From: Corallium rubrum
Taxonomy: Eukaryota; Cnidaria; Anthozoa; Scleralcyonacea; Coralliidae
NCBI GenBank assembly: GCA_964035015.1
Contig: CAXIUP010000141.1
Coordinates: forward strand, 384,501-448,500
Length of the DNA stretch: 64,000 nt
Direction of reading: 5' to 3'
Shown here: positions 50,901 through 63,621 of the stretch, piece after piece
Layout of the letters: every line of letters starts with the position of its first letter
How positions within the stretch are numbered: position 1 is the first letter of the stretch
Notes under the pieces: generated by a model
What the model was told of the DNA's origin: nothing
Database searches by the model: none
The model's input: the letters and a program-made list of their open reading frames with translations, nothing else
Position numbers and translations under genes: made by a program

Positions 50901-51891
50901 CTATTTTCCTTATCCCGCTGTGTTATTAAATCTTGAAATCATGCAAATTCCTTTTATCGTTCTACCGTGAACTTCTATAATTTAAACTTCTTTGTAAATA
51001 TTATTCTCCACCCGAGTTCATTGTCCCATAATAATCATTCGAAATCGTCATGTATGAAGACTGTTGTCTAGATATTGAAGAAACTAGTCTGTTTTGAAAT
51101 ATCAAATAGCCTAAGTACTATGAACTTTTTCGGGAACTCAGCACATTTCAAAACGTAAATTCATGTGAAAATATTTTATTTCCCGAACATGTGCCACGGA
51201 ACGAAACGTTTTCCGCTTGTCGCCCACGGCCTATCCGTGTTCTCTGGTTTTCCTCCCTCCAAACATCATAGTGACCCCAATTGGCTGCACAAGCTACATA
51301 TAGTGCAATAAAAGTAGAGTGCTGCGTAGGCAGTGTAGAAACAACAATCGAAATATGTATAGGTTATATTGAGGAGGTTTTCGAACAAGGTTTCGTCAAT
51401 TTCGAAGAGTTTCGATCAAAATTTTTACGAGTTTTGTCGACAAGTTTTATCCAATTATTTATGCACGGGATATAACCTGTATATACACCGTGGTACATCA
51501 AAGAAAACCGACTCAATCGTGATATAAATTTAGTAAGGTTAGATATACTGCCGAAACAGAGCACGTAGGAGCCTTATCACAAGCTACATATAGTTGGTGA
51601 ATTTCAATTCCAAGTGTTGCGCGCGTATTATTTTGTCAGGCTCCACATTAGATGAAAGTAAGACTCGACTATTCATTTGTGTTTTAAAAAAAGGGTAGTG
51701 AAAATTACGAAGGGTCATTTCAGAATATGTTACATATTGACAAAGAAGCCATGACCAAATTATCTACCTTATCTTTTTGGTATAGTATGCGTATAATTTT
51801 AACTTTTGTGTCGGAATCTCGGACCAGTTCAAATATTTAAGTGTTTTGAGGTGCGAGCTCGGTGTTCCATCAACCACCCCTGCAGCACTGA

Positions 51892-51895
<4 letters not shown>
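50901..51895. other. Intron sequence with repeat fragments
   Basis: GGTTTTCCTCCCTCCAAACA near 51248 matches the SINE body. ACAAGCTACATATAGT occurs at about 51288 and 51580. AGATATACTGCCGAAACAGA near 51540 relates to sequence at 3330-3360. No gene is seen. Confidence 0.45.

Positions 51896-51966
<71 letters not shown>
51896..51966. repeat. (TA)n microsatellite
   Basis: About 70 bases of TA repeats with one TG interruption. Confidence 0.95.
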
Positions 51967-51968
<2 letters not shown>

Positions 51969-52069
51969 CTGGACTGCGTGCCCAAAATCGTTTTCAAAAT
52001 GGCGGCATTTATGGGTCCTTTTGCTAATGGTGAAGGCCGCTGACCGATACCTAAGAATCTCTAGTTCGT

Positions 52070-52455
52070 GTTGGACATGTTCGGTATTTCGCTTTTTTAA
52101 AGAAAACTAAGCTATTTAGTCGGATAAACTGTACATATGTTGTAGCCAGATGGATTATCTTTCTTCCAGTATATTTGATAACTTCTACAGTGGTATATTT
52201 CTCGAGGAAACATTCGGAGAAGACATTATAATGCATACGGAAAAAAATTCAAAATAGCGGCCGCTATTATGATTTGGACATGTTCGGTATTTCGCTTTTT
52301 TCAGAGAAACTAAGCTATTTGGTCAGATAAACTGTACGTACGTTGTAGCAAGGTGAATTATCTTTCTGCCAACATATTTTATAACTTCTACAGTGGATTA
52401 TTTCTTGAGAAAACGTTCGGAGTAGACGGACTTACTGGGAAAACTTTGTCGCATT
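52070..52455. repeat. Direct duplication of ~165-200 bp
   Basis: TTGGACATGTTCGGTATTTC begins both units (about 52072 and 52273). ATAAACTGTAC, GATAACTTCTACAGTGG-type text and CATTCGGAGAAGAC follow in each with several differences. Confidence 0.8.
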
Positions 52456-52734
52456 TTCTGTCAGAATTTTTGCCAAGTCAGCATAATATCGTCCTGGTCT
52501 CGAGTTTGTGTAAACAAAATATTTGCTGAGCGGCCCGGGATGTTTTCATGATAAGAGGCTTATTGTAGTTCTGAACTACAATAATCCCCGAGCCGGGCGT
52601 AGGGCCGAAGGCCCGGAGCCCGGTGAGGGTGCTAATCTCGACATGCGTGGAGTCCATTTTACACGCGTGGAGAAAAAGCGAGGGAGACGTAATTTCGGAA
52701 ATAGTTTATATATATATATATATATGTTCGGGAC

Positions 52735-52977
52735 CATAGAGATCATATAAATACTAGAGGGGGCATCCTATCTTAATTTCAGCCAACCACGGGTAACCAA
52801 TTGAACGCCGCCATCTTGGATTTTTTTTCAGGCAAACATTAGGCGCGTTGGTTGGCAAAGGACTGGGTCTAGTACATTTGCCAACCAATTGACTGAAATA
52901 TCATAGGTAATGGCGGCCCCCATGTGGTTACCAAATTTTCCCGCCAATGCCCCCTCTAGTATTTATATGATCTCTAT
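52735..52977. mobile_element. Mutator-type MITE with perfect 9-bp TSD
   Basis: ATAGAGATCATATAAATACT followed by AGAGGGGGCAT is repeated inverted at 52947-52977. GTTCGGGAC flanks both sides (52726-52734, 52978-52986). Confidence 0.8.
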
Positions 52978-54044
<1,067 letters not shown>

Positions 54045-54052
54045 ATATATAT

Positions 54053-54932
54053 GTTTGGTACGGTGTCGCGGTAAGAATTGACTAGCGACGAAGAAAACTA
54101 TAAACTCTCAAGCGAATAGTATTTTGCTTTCGTTTATTTAAACGAAACGAAATGGAGCACGAAGAAAAGAAGGATACAAACAACTCGTTTAATATATCTT
54201 GAAGAGAAACCAGAGAACTTGAAGAAACCAAACGCCGTATGGTAAACAAAAACTCGATCTGAATTGCAGTGTTTGTAGTAACTCCGTGGTCAAAATACGG
54301 TAGGATTCTTGTTGTTTTCGCTTATTAACCTAAACAATATACAGCTTCACGTTTTCTGATGCTTTCCCTTTGCTCGTCCAAACCATAAATCAGCTTAATT
54401 AAAGCTAACTTGAAATTAAAACACTACCTTTATATAAAGCTTAAATTATTATTACAGTACATGTAAATACTCATGGGCTTTGGCGATTTGTTTGGCTGTA
54501 TTTCCAAATTTTCGACTGAAACGTTGTCTGTTTAATACTTCTTTCTAGAATCTGATTCTAGCGAATTGTTTTTATCTCGGGCTCTATTTTAAATGTAATT
54601 TTTGAGCTGTTGACTTTTAATTCTGCCTTTGCAAAACATGCATGTATTATATATGTATAGGGGAAGCCATTTAAACTTGTTAAAATAATCCCTTTTGAAA
54701 CCTCCTAAAACATATTTTGTACAACCAGAATTTAATAATGAAATCTAAGTTTTGCTTTGATATGTAGAATTATCTTGAGGATTATCATTTGTTTAAATAT
54801 CTGTTTGTTTTTGTATTTGCTGCCTGTACATCAGTGCTTATTTTAATCAGGGTGGGTGGGTGGGGGGTGTTTCAAAAAAAGTATTTAATAAAAGCCGGCG
54901 AGGGGGTGTTGCATTCATGTATTTCTAGTTGC
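54053..54932. repeat. ~0.9-kb direct duplication, unit 2
   Basis: Starts TTTGGTACGGTGTCGCGGTA and ends GCATTCATGTATTTCTAGT. It differs from unit 1 by many substitutions and indels, so the duplication is old. Confidence 0.75.
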
Positions 54933-55740
54933 TGCCGAAGGCAGCATACTAATCTTGACATGGGTTACTGTGTCTCATGTCCAGGCCTCTTTGCCGAGCT
55001 ATGTATGGTCGTCAACGAATCGAGATTGGCAATATTGAGGGGATGTTGATCATATTAATGAGGTTTTGTGACGTAGGAAGTTTCTTCCTACAACTTACAT
55101 CACATATGCTAGAAGGATTTGCTCTTACAAATTGCATGTAAGTTTGAAGTGGTAAACACCACAACGGCGATGGATTTTCTAAATTGGCAATGAATCGTTC
55201 TTGTTCGCTATAAACCTCTGAACACACTTGTGAACTGTCTTTCAATTTCGGTGGAGAGAGTTTATCTTGTCGAGGTAAGATATCAATTTCTATACAATAT
55301 CAAAACAACACATTTGGAATGATTCCCTCTAGGAGATTTCAGTTGTTTTCTTCTATTTTTAGGTGTATATTGGTGGGGCGTTCTGATCAGACGCTACTAT
55401 CTGCGTGTGTGTATTTTGACTTATACAAATTCTACAAAATACTGTGATGGGCTCAACGGTACATTGCTGTATAATTTTATTAAAGCTCTAGATTTGTCAA
55501 AACATATTAAGCACTTGGAATTGCATTGGCAATTTTGCCACAGCATCAGTGCAAGAGGTGTGATTATTTAATTGTGTGTATATCATGTCAAAACCCTTGT
55601 TGTTTTCAATCTTATAATTTAAAAAATATAGAAGAGATGTGTAAATACTCTGGCTGTTGTAATTAATATTACATTTTTGGACTTCCCAGTCTTCTTCGCA
55701 GGCAACTCTGCAGGTTCTTATGGTGAAGAAGTGAGAAAAA
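54933..55740. other. Intron sequence with dispersed repeat pieces
   Basis: GAACTGTCTTTCAATTTCGG with GAGAGTTTATCTTGTCGA near 55220-55275 recurs near 44780-44825. No gene is seen. Confidence 0.45.
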
Positions 55741-55742
55741 AT

Positions 55743-56130
55743 TGGATGGAGTGGGCAATCTTGGGTAGAGTGGGCAATCTCGAGTGGAGTGGGCAATCTT
55801 GGGTGGAGTGGGCAATTGGGTGGAGTGGGCAATCTCGGGTGGAGTGGGCAATCTCAGGTGGATTTGGGTGGCGTGGGCAATATCAGGTGGAGTGGGCAAT
55901 CTCAGGTGGAGTGGGAAATCTTGGGTGGAGTGGGCAATCTTGGGTGGAGTGGGCAATTTTGGGTGGAGTGGGCAATTTTGGGTGGAGTTGGCAATATCGG
56001 GTGGAGTGGGCAATCTCAGGTGGAGTGGGAAATCTTGGGTGGAGTGGGCAATCTTGGGTGGTGTGGGTAATCTTGGGTGGAGGGGGCAGTCTTGAGTGGT
56101 GTGAGCAATCTTGGGTGGTGTGGGCAAGAG
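55743..56130. repeat. 19-bp minisatellite (GGTGGAGTGGGCAATCTTG)n
   Basis: About 20 imperfect copies of a 19-bp unit, some shortened. No unit contains a stop in any frame on either strand, which explains the long Trp/Gly- and Pro/His-rich open frames. Confidence 0.9.
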
Positions 56131-56280
56131 GGGTGTCACATTGGTCACGGACTGCAGATATTTGCCTGTGGAGTAGGTTAAAGGTTTTTGTTCCAGAGGC
56201 AGTACTTCACTTGCGGTAGTAACTTCTAGTAACAATCCTAGACAATTACTGTTGTAGCTTTCTCGCAGTCTGAATTAAAG

Positions 56281-56440
56281 CCTAGTTCTCATATGTCGCC
56301 GACCGTCGCCGATCCATGATTCAGATGCATGTTAAGTAATAAAGAACAATGCAGAAAAGCACTGCTTTCTGCATTGTTCTTTATTACTTTTCTTTTTTAC
56401 CGTTTTAACATGCATCTAAATCACAAATCGGCGACCGTCG
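56281..56440. mobile_element. TTAA-family MITE (copy 2)
   Basis: TCTCATATGTCGCCGACCGT and GATGCATGTTAAGTAATAAA are shared with 4295-4475. The arms are inverted around a GCACTGCTTT turn. Confidence 0.7.
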
Positions 56441-56696
56441 GCCGGCCGGTGGTACCGCTCAATACACATGGTCATGGAAATCAGGAAATCTACAAACTGA
56501 TTTCGTTTTATGAAGTCGCCAGCTCTATAAAGAACCGCTGATGATCACGAAAAAATCGTAAAGAAGCGAGGTGTACCGAGTTCTTCTTAGGGGCTGTTTA
56601 AATGGGAGGTGATATTCCTGTTTGGTCAGACAAATAATCCAGCAGGCCTCTTGAGTGGTTCCACAAGAAATTAACAATGACCAACCTGCATGCATT

Positions 56697-56885
56697 AACT
56701 CTTTCCTGTCCGAATTTATTGGTCTTTACTCTAGTATTTTGTTCCGGCTAAGGCCAGACGATTTTATTCACCTCTTGGGGAAGCCGATCTCTCTAACTCT
56801 TTCCTGTCCGAATTGGTGTTTAGTATTTTATTCTGGCTAACGCCAGACGATTTTATTCACCTGATCACCTCCGGGGAAGCCCTAG
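56697..56885. repeat. Two tandem TAACTCTTTCCTGTCCGAAT MITE units
   Basis: Units begin at about 56697 and 56793, each containing GCCAGACGATTTTATTCACC. They are inverted relatives of the pair at 27355-27567. Confidence 0.7.
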
Positions 56886-57079
56886 CTCGGCCCTCGCATA
56901 GGAACGATTTATTAATAATTCATGAGGAAAACACAAAAGAAAATCATGACCGTATCGTATCTTTATATGTGATAAAGATTTCTCCTGATTTACATAAACT
57001 TTAGCTTTGATTTTCTTGGCTTAGACAAGGTTATTTTTCAAACTAACTCCGCCAATCAACTTACCAAGTCGTTCGTTTT

Positions 57080-57180
57080 TGAAGCCGTATAATAAACTCG
57101 CCGTATAATAAACTTATTTTTGAAGCCGTATAATAAACTCGCAGCTGATAAAACACTCCTGCTCGTTTATTATACAGTAC
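57080..57180. repeat. GAAGCCGTATAATAAACTCG repeat
   Basis: GAAGCCGTATAATAAACT is present twice and partly inverted as CTCGTTTATTATACAGTAC. It is related to 17570-17682. Confidence 0.6.
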
Positions 57181-57402
57181 ATAAATATTCCTTTTTCCTA
57201 CGATAAGTACATATAAATGCTGCCATTTTGAAAGTGAAAATGGGGACACATTTTTGGCCAGCACCCGCAGTCCAGTTATATATATATAGGTCACTGTCCT
57301 GCAGGCTGAGTGGAGCTCATCTAAATGCATGCGCAAAATTGCCACATTGGGTGCCTCTTATAAATACTGCTGAAGTTATAACTGGGTGACCACATTACAT
57401 TA

Positions 57403-57495
57403 ACTTCATGTGAGTAGAGTTGTTGATTCGCTTCTGTGGCTGTGCTTTGAGGGTTCTTAACAAGGTTCTCCAGTTTTCCTCCCTTCCAACAAGCA
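57403..57495 (+). repeat. SINE body fragment
   Basis: TCATGTGAGTAGAGTTGTTG and GGTTCTCCAGTTTTCCTCCC match the body of the 5S-derived SINEs at 16 and 18.5 kb. Confidence 0.65.
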
Positions 57496-57643
57496 ACATT
57501 TTTGTGCCTCCAGTTAGTAGAACTGCAAGCTGAATACAGTACCCTTTAGCTTAATAGTTCAAGTTTACAAACATATGTGACATACTGTAGAGTTATAAAG
57601 ATTTAAATAAAGTTTACAATAATGTATGATACAATACGAGTAC

Positions 57644-57710
57644 CTTGCACATCGACTGAGTACAGAGTAAGCAACAGTATTGTACAAACTATACTGAATA
57701 ATCCAGTCAT
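57644..57710 (-). CDS. Ig-receptor gene: signal-peptide exon
   Basis: The ATG at 57710 gives MTGLFSIVCTILLLTLYSVD VQ. It has a hydrophobic h-region and short polar C-region, as in a cleavable signal peptide. The exon ends CAA G at 57644 before GTACTCG. Its phase 1 end joins the phase 1 start of the Ig V-like exon as ...VDVQ-G-NITLPSF, a normal start for a mature chain. It appears too short for the usual gene finders. This is the likely first coding exon. No TATA or CpG promoter is evident just upstream. Confidence 0.6.
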
Positions 57711-58401
57711 GTTACCAGAAAGAAACCACTTAAGGGAAAAACTACAAACAAGAAAAATACAGTCAAGTTGTAAGTGACACCTAGGAATGTTAGATTAGTT
57801 AGAATGTACTATAGAGATCATCGTTATAGCTGAGTATCAGGTGTAGCGGTTTCAGAATTCCACCATTTTGAGATATACCCTCTTAACCTATCTCTTTAAT
57901 ACACATACACAACAGAAATGCACTTAAATAATGAAGCTCCCTTCCCTGACATTCTGTTCATTATTTATTTGTGTAAAATTCCAAAAGTGACCAGTGAAGT
58001 TAATATAGACGTTATAGAGCAAAACGTTTGAATGTGAAAATTAAAGTGTCCATAGCCAGGGTCCGAGAAGTGGGGCGGGGGGGGAAATGTGAGCACCGAA
58101 GGCACAAGCACTAGGGGGGTCTGGGGGCATTCTCCCCCAGAAAATTTTTGAAATCTAGAGTCTCTGAAATGCCATTTCCTGCATTTTGGGGGAGATTTTA
58201 CAAAATTTTGAAAATTATACTGAACGTCATAAAAACACTAAAAACTACACATTTCAGGTCTTTGTATGGGATATTTCATGGGCAATTACTAGATACTAGA
58301 TACTGTCAAAAAATTAAGAGAGATATCTAACAGTGCCATTCTACTTCAAATCATCGATATTAAAAAAGAAATAAAATCACAATAATTTTGAGGTGTTTTA
58401 T
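57711..58401. other. Upstream region of the Ig receptor gene
   Basis: Would contain its promoter and 5' UTR. It also has a GGGCGGGGGGGGAAA to GGGGGCATTCTCCCCC stretch (58072-58140) resembling a dispersed repeat. No specific element can be supported. Confidence 0.35.
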
Positions 58402-60031
58402 ACGAAAGCCGGGTAGGGACTTCAGACTTCAGACTTCGGACTTCAGACTTCAGACGTCAGACTTCAGACTTCAGACTTCAGACTTCAGACTTCAGACTTC
58501 AAACTTCAGACTTCAGACTTCAGACTTCAGATTTTGTCACCTGCTCGCAGGCTAAGTTTGCCATTGAATTCTTCCATTACAAGAAATTGATGACAAAATG
58601 GCCGCCGCTTAAGGGCTAATTTACATATAGTCCTTATAAAATGGCATCTAATTTTGAACAGTTACTAAAATCCCACGGCAATCCAGCGGTGCATGACCTT
58701 CTTATTGTTTACTATTTTAATTCAACACAATTTGGCGGATCGTAGATATACCTGATGAAAATAACTAAGTTTCTGAATGATTGGATAATGGTTGTTGTTT
58801 AGCTGCTCGCAGGCTAAGATCAGGAGGTCGGCCGATAGTTGGCAAGCTACTCAATATTAAGCAGAATTCTCACTTTAATATATTTGCTTTATATATTTAC
58901 TCAATAAATTAATATATATTTTCAAAATTGGACGCCATCTTCTAAGGAATATATGTAAATTGGCTTTCAAGCGGTGTCATTAATTTCTGGTAATGTGTTG
59001 CAAACTGTGTAAAGTGACAAGCCCAAATTATAAAAGTCCTTACTTATTATACACGGCGTTCGAATTCGACGTCCTACGTTCAACGCAGGCCGGATTACGC
59101 TGCTCAGCCGTAAACACGTCATAATGAAAATATTGCTTTATTTATTTTATTTATCAAATAACAATATTTTCTTTATGCCGTCGTGTTTACGGTTGAGCAG
59201 CGTAACCCGGTCTACGTTGGACGTCGGGCGTCGAACGCCGTGTGTAAATATATAAACGTGTACACCAAAGATTCAAATGCACAGACTATACGTCATCAGC
59301 GGCGTTTATATCAAACACAATTAACAAATTAACTAGTATATTATTATCGGTAGAGACTTAAAACACCAAACAGAAATAACAATCAAGTGCTCGTGGCCAC
59401 GGTGTCCACTTTTAAACTGTGTTTACGGTTCAAAAAAGTCTATACTATAGGAAATGTTCCAATTGCCTATATGTACCAACAGAGAACTATAGATAGCATG
59501 CTTAAAAAATTATATAAATTATTATAACATCAGATTCGAGATAAGGCTGGAAATCGAGCCTATACCAGCAGGGTAGGTTACTTTAATATTCCGGGGGCTT
59601 TTATTAACAAACGCCTTAACTCCGAATCCGAAGTCTGAAGTCTGAAGTCTGAAGTCTGAAGTCTGAAGTCTGAAGTCTGAAGTCTGAAGTCTGAAGTCTG
59701 AAGTCTGAAGTCTGAAGTCTGAAGTCTGAAGTCTGAAGTCTGAAGTCTGAAGTCTGAAGTCTGAAGTCTGAAGTCTGAAGTCTGAAGTCTGAAGTCTGAA
59801 GTCTGAAGTCTGAAGTTTGAAGTCTGAAGTTTGAAGTCGTTTTTTTTAACTTTACAATCATTAAATATGATTGATGGAAAAGATAAGAGGGCGTAAATTT
59901 CATTTTTAAGTCTAACCAGGGCATATAACAACAATAACAAGACAAAAACTAAACTAAACTAACTTTAGTGTGAAGTCTGAAGTCTGAAGTCCGAAGTCTG
60001 AAGTCTGAAGTCCCCACCCGGCTTTCGTAGC
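58402..60031. mobile_element. Element with heptamer-satellite inverted ends
   Basis: CGAAAGCCGGGTAGGGACTT at the left is mirrored by AGTCCCCACCCGGCTTTCG at the right. Just inside each end lie arrays of the 7-mer CTTCAGA / TCTGAAG (58424-58535, 59632-59838, 59971-60019). No transposase is seen. Foldback elements with satellite-like TIRs have this general form. Confidence 0.65.
59048..59250. repeat. Palindromic MITE inside the heptamer element
   Basis: CACGGCGTTCGAATTCGACG and GCTGCTCAGCCGTAAACACG are mirrored by CGTGTTTACGGTTGAGCAGC and CGTCGAACGCCGTG. Confidence 0.8.
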
Positions 60032-60139
60032 TTTATTACTTGTCGTTCATTCTTATATTCAAAAGTCTATTTAGGTAGGTTGCCTGCCCTTATGCCAGTA
60101 GTTCCCAAGAGCCAAATTTAAAATATCAGTCAAACCCCC

Positions 60140-60160
60140 CCCCCCCCCCCCCTTTCTCTT
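60140..60160. repeat. Poly(C) run
   Basis: About 18 C in a row near 60137-60152; low complexity. Confidence 0.8.
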
Positions 60161-60510
60161 CAAATTTGGATGAATTGGAAAATCAACCTTGGAGAGAACT
60201 GGGGGGGACGTGTGGCGCCACTACTGTATGTACCTATTTTGTGTATGTAAAGAGCAACAATTAAATACAAATATGGTTTGAATGATAAGTGCGTGGAAAT
60301 GTTATTATGTTAACCAAATTATTTGAGAAAAATAAGAAAAGCAGGTTATAAGATTTCTGATAAATAAGGATTGGGGTTAGGGTTTTTGTGTGATTGCCAA
60401 AATCTTGAGACTGAGCTGATCACTGAAGCTTGACAACAAACTTAAAAAATAGGTACGCGAAGCGTACATGTGACTACCGCTTTTTACACAGAAACAGATA
60501 TAAAGGAGAC

Positions 60511-60718
60511 TATTACAGCCAAACCGGTTATTCGTTTCCGCGCGACCTTGGAATATTGACAGCAACATTGCAATGTTTACTAGCTAATGATACACAGTGA
60601 CTCCTTGGCAAGTTGCTAAAAATTCGCATTTTAAATATCGAACTTCACATAATATGAAGTTCTATTGAAAGTCAGAACAAGGTCGTGTGGAAACGAACAC
60701 CCAGTTTGGCTGTAAAGA
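60511..60718. repeat. Palindromic MITE
   Basis: TTACAGCCAAACCGGTTATT and CGCGCGACCTTG are mirrored by CAAGGTCGTGTGGAAACGAA and CAGTTTGGCTGTAA. An inner ATCGAACTTCACATAATATG hairpin is also present. Confidence 0.75.
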
Positions 60719-61139
60719 CGAAAAGCATGAAAATGAGTGAAATGCAAACAGATACTGATACAAATCAATTGATAGTTCTTTTAATTTACAAATGTGTCTT
60801 ATATTGTTCATTTCAACATAGTACATACTATACATCTATGCATTGAACATGGGTGTAAAATATGGACGTTAATTATTTTGAGAACTAGAATAGTCAAACC
60901 CATCAATTTGTTCTTTTAGCTGAACATGGCCTAGTTATTTATCATTTGTGTTCAAAAAATTCAAACACACAAAGGCAAAGCATACACCACAAAATTTAGG
61001 TCCACAGCAGTACATGTAAAGAACTAGCTACAATAATGTTCTTCAATTTCATTCATTACTGGCTGAATCCAAATCTTTGCATCATATACTGTTAGTAATA
61101 TACACCTTGAACAGTTTGCATGAAGTGAGCTTGTAAAAT

Positions 61140-61352
61140 TCATATTTTGGATTGAGAGTAAATAACAATTAATGGAGAATATTTGTTGATAATAAAGTTT
61201 CCACCAGCCATAGAATTTTGCATTCTTGAGCCATTAAAAGGTGTACAGTTATCGTATATCAAATATTTATCAGGATATGTGCATCTTTCGGTGTACATAT
61301 ATTCAGTTTGGAACTTGCAATATGTTCCATAACAGGAAAATTGTGGTGACAT
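61140..61352 (-). CDS. Hypothetical Cys-containing exon or ORF (70 aa)
   Basis: MSPQFSCYGTYCKFQTEYMY then CTYPDKYLIYDNCTPF has five spaced cysteines and one Asn-glycosylation site, like a small secreted domain. It lies about 400 bases downstream of the two spliced exons below on the same strand and may be a last exon of a paralogous gene. No acceptor was identified. Confidence 0.35.
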   Translation of the reverse strand: MSPQFSCYGTYCKFQTEYMYTERCTYPDKYLIYDNCTPFNGSRMQNSMAGGNFIINKYSPLIVIYSQSKI

Positions 61353-61444
61353 TAAACAATGTTTCTTTATGATTATCCATATCCAAACATGATGTATATC
61401 AACACCTACATCTTCACTGTGATTCGTGATCTGAAGTGTGTCAT

Positions 61445-61568
61445 AGAATGGCTGCTTGGAGCACCTTTAATATGCCTCAACACGGCCACGTTGATCTGCA
61501 TCCTTCGCAATTCAGCCACCGGCAGTGTAAGTAAAGATAATTAGCCCCCAGTCCTTTATCCTCAATGC
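61445..61568 (+). repeat. 5'-truncated SINE (3' end only)
   Basis: GAGCACCTTTAATATGCCTC, ACACGGCCACGTTGATCTGC and a CTTTATCC tail match the 3' part of the SINEs at 16 and 18.5 kb, in the opposite orientation. Truncation at the 5' end is typical of LINE-driven retrotransposition. Confidence 0.75.
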
Positions 61569-61755
61569 TTTATCCTTTACCATTATAATGCTGAAGAATT
61601 AATATCAAGGGAAAAAGTCTTGAAATAATGTCTCTTGTAAAAGTGTTGCAATATTCTGATTTTGCATCATAACATCTGCTACAGTAGCCAGACTTTAATG
61701 GACTTGAATGGTGAAAATGTGGTATAGAATTTGGAAGAAGTACCATATACTTTTG

Positions 61756-61847
61756 TCAGTAAGTGGAATAACATTTTTTTGGCAGTTGACAATTTGAGAC
61801 TTGAACTGCATAACTGGACATTCCATATATTGTACACTGGTCAATTT
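61756..61847 (-). CDS. Unknown small-secreted-type gene: last exon
   Basis: After TTTTTTTATAG the exon reads (E)IDQCTIYGMSSYAVQVSNC then QLPKKCYSTY and a TGA. Three cysteines and the final KKCYSTY are the main features. Phase 1 matches the preceding exon, the join creating a Glu. The gene's 5' end must lie beyond the Helentron/Penelope block or outside the window. I do not recognise the family. Confidence 0.5.
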
Positions 61848-61961
61848 CTATAAAAAAATAAAAAGACAAAACCTTTAATTAACAGTTGGAAATAATAACT
61901 GAATAATTGACTAGACTAGTTACATGTAAGTAATCAGAGTAAATTAAAAAAAATAACTTAC

Positions 61962-62075
61962 CTGCTATATAGTATGTCCAATTGTGGTGTGGGTCTGTTG
62001 CCCCTGCTTCTATTGAAGTAATAAAATTACTCCAGGTGAAGTTGTTCCCATATTGCCTTGGAACATTTTCCCATA
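61962..62075 (-). CDS. Unknown small-secreted-type gene: internal exon
   Basis: The exon encodes 37 codons, WENVPRQYGNNFTWSNFITS then IEAGATDPHHNWTYYIA, between a TATGCAG acceptor and a GTAAGTT donor. Both ends are phase 1. Two N-glycosylation sequons (NFT, NWT) suggest an extracellular product. Splice-site quality and the open frame make it credible although the family is unknown. Confidence 0.5.
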
Positions 62076-62410
62076 CTGCATAGGAACATTCACAATGTAA
62101 TTTTTAGCACTTATTTGTTTATTTTGAAAAATTAATAATTTTTATTCATAATATTAAATTCATAATTTTTGATAATTGCAAAACAACATGTTTGATCAAT
62201 TGCATCTTTAATACTGTATTATATAATTAATACTTTATGCACTTTAAAGTGTTCCTTTTAAAAATATTCTGCTCTTAGTTTTTCTTGTAAATGCCAGTTT
62301 AGAAGTATTAATGTTCATTATAAAAAATTTATTTGTAATACATATTTTATTTGCATTTGTATCTCTAAATACATTACTGTATATAGATAGCAATATTATT
62401 TGTCTGCTCT

Positions 62411-63280
62411 TCATTTGAATGATACCCAAATTGTTTTATGATCACTAAAATAGGTTTCTAAAATGCCTGAATTTACATTTTGAGAAGTGGTTTTACAGAA
62501 TATATGATCGATGAGAGTTTTATTATCTGTTGTGTAGTCTGATATTAATTGTACATAGCTATTGTCCCTTACCAACACATTGTAGAGAGGTCTTCTATCA
62601 GTTTCACTGAGCCAGTTTACATTGAAATCTCCAATTATTACACTTTCCTCACCAGCAACTTCAAGGACAATTTCTCTCAATGCGGAACACAGTTGACTAA
62701 TAGGAACTTTTGGTGAACGATATACGCCAACGATTGTCAAGTTGGGATGACTTGTTACTTTGATCATTGTGAATTCTATAGAATTAATGTTGTGGCTGTA
62801 AGGATAACCAGCGACTAATGGCACTCTGCTATATACCGCTGTACCGTAATAGGGACGTCCATTATTTACACAAGAGTGACTGTCGTTACGAAATAACTCA
62901 AAACCATCAATGGTGTACATTTCATTTGGCTCTATCGGATTGAATTTTGTCTCTGTAAATACTGCTATATCGCTAGAGAGATAATTAAAATCTTTACGAA
63001 CATCTTCAATGTGTTTATGGAGTGAACGCGCATTTAAATAACACAATTTCAAAACTGAATCATCATTTATTTTATACAATGGAGAGATACAAAGTTGGAG
63101 GCTTCTTTCTGTTCTCAACTCTTCCATTTCGCTTACAACTTTAGGATCAACAGAAATTTTGTCTTCACAAAGGTCAGTGACATACAGTCCTTCAATCGTA
63201 GTTACTCGGCTCAATGCAACGTAATGTATGTGCGGAATTGCTCTTCGAGTGTTAAGGTTAACAACAATTTCAGTTTGCAT
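62411..63280 (-). pseudogene. Helentron (Helitron2) RepHel C-terminus: PIF1 helicase end + endonuclease
   Basis: The 289-codon minus frame opens with the last PIF1 helicase motif, AIPHIHYVALSRVTTIEGLY (motif VI-like). It continues into an endonuclease-exonuclease-phosphatase domain: LKLCYLNARSLHKHIEDVRK, IAVFTETKF, VIIGDFNVNW, LIDHIF and YFSDHKTIWVSF. A Rep-helicase with a C-terminal AP-type endonuclease is the hallmark of Helentrons. The Rep domain and most helicase motifs are missing. A stop just before 63280 and Penelope sequence mark the 5' break. Confidence 0.75.
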
Positions 63281-63351
63281 ATGATCGTATAAGCACTAAT
63301 GTTAAAATAAACTTCAAATAAACGACAAAATTTTTAATGGTATACATGTTT

Positions 63352-63381
63352 CGGCAAAGCTTATGCCATCTTCAGTACGAG
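63352..63381 (-). ncRNA. Hammerhead-like core in Penelope terminal region
   Basis: On the minus strand CTGAAGA, a short GGC/GCC stem and GAAA are spaced as in the hammerhead core (CUGANGA...GAAA). The stem is only three to four pairs, so this is weak. Confidence 0.25.
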
Positions 63382-63621
63382 TGATTATAGAATATTTACA
63401 AGTGATATTTATATGTTAACTAAGGCTAATTAAAAATACAGAGGTATGACTCATCTAATGGATTTGCTAGGTGTTACGCCAGGTATAGAGATGCTAATTA
63501 CAGAGTTGATAAATCCAGACAATATTCACAAACAAGGTATATAGAGATGCTAATTACAGTGTGACAAATAATCTTACAAATGAAAAAAAAAAAAAAAAAG
63601 GAAAAGATAATAGACTGTGAA

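Noticed and set aside
55669..56235. Pro/Thr/His and Trp/Gly-rich frames of 93-188 codons
   Set aside because: A 19-bp minisatellite without stops in any frame produces them on both strands.
59632..59838. CRISPR-like array
   Set aside because: Direct head-to-tail heptamers without unique spacers; eukaryotic satellite.
59578..59945. Frames with an RLQTSDF repeat
   Set aside because: Artefact of a 7-bp satellite, which gives a 7-residue repeat in every frame.
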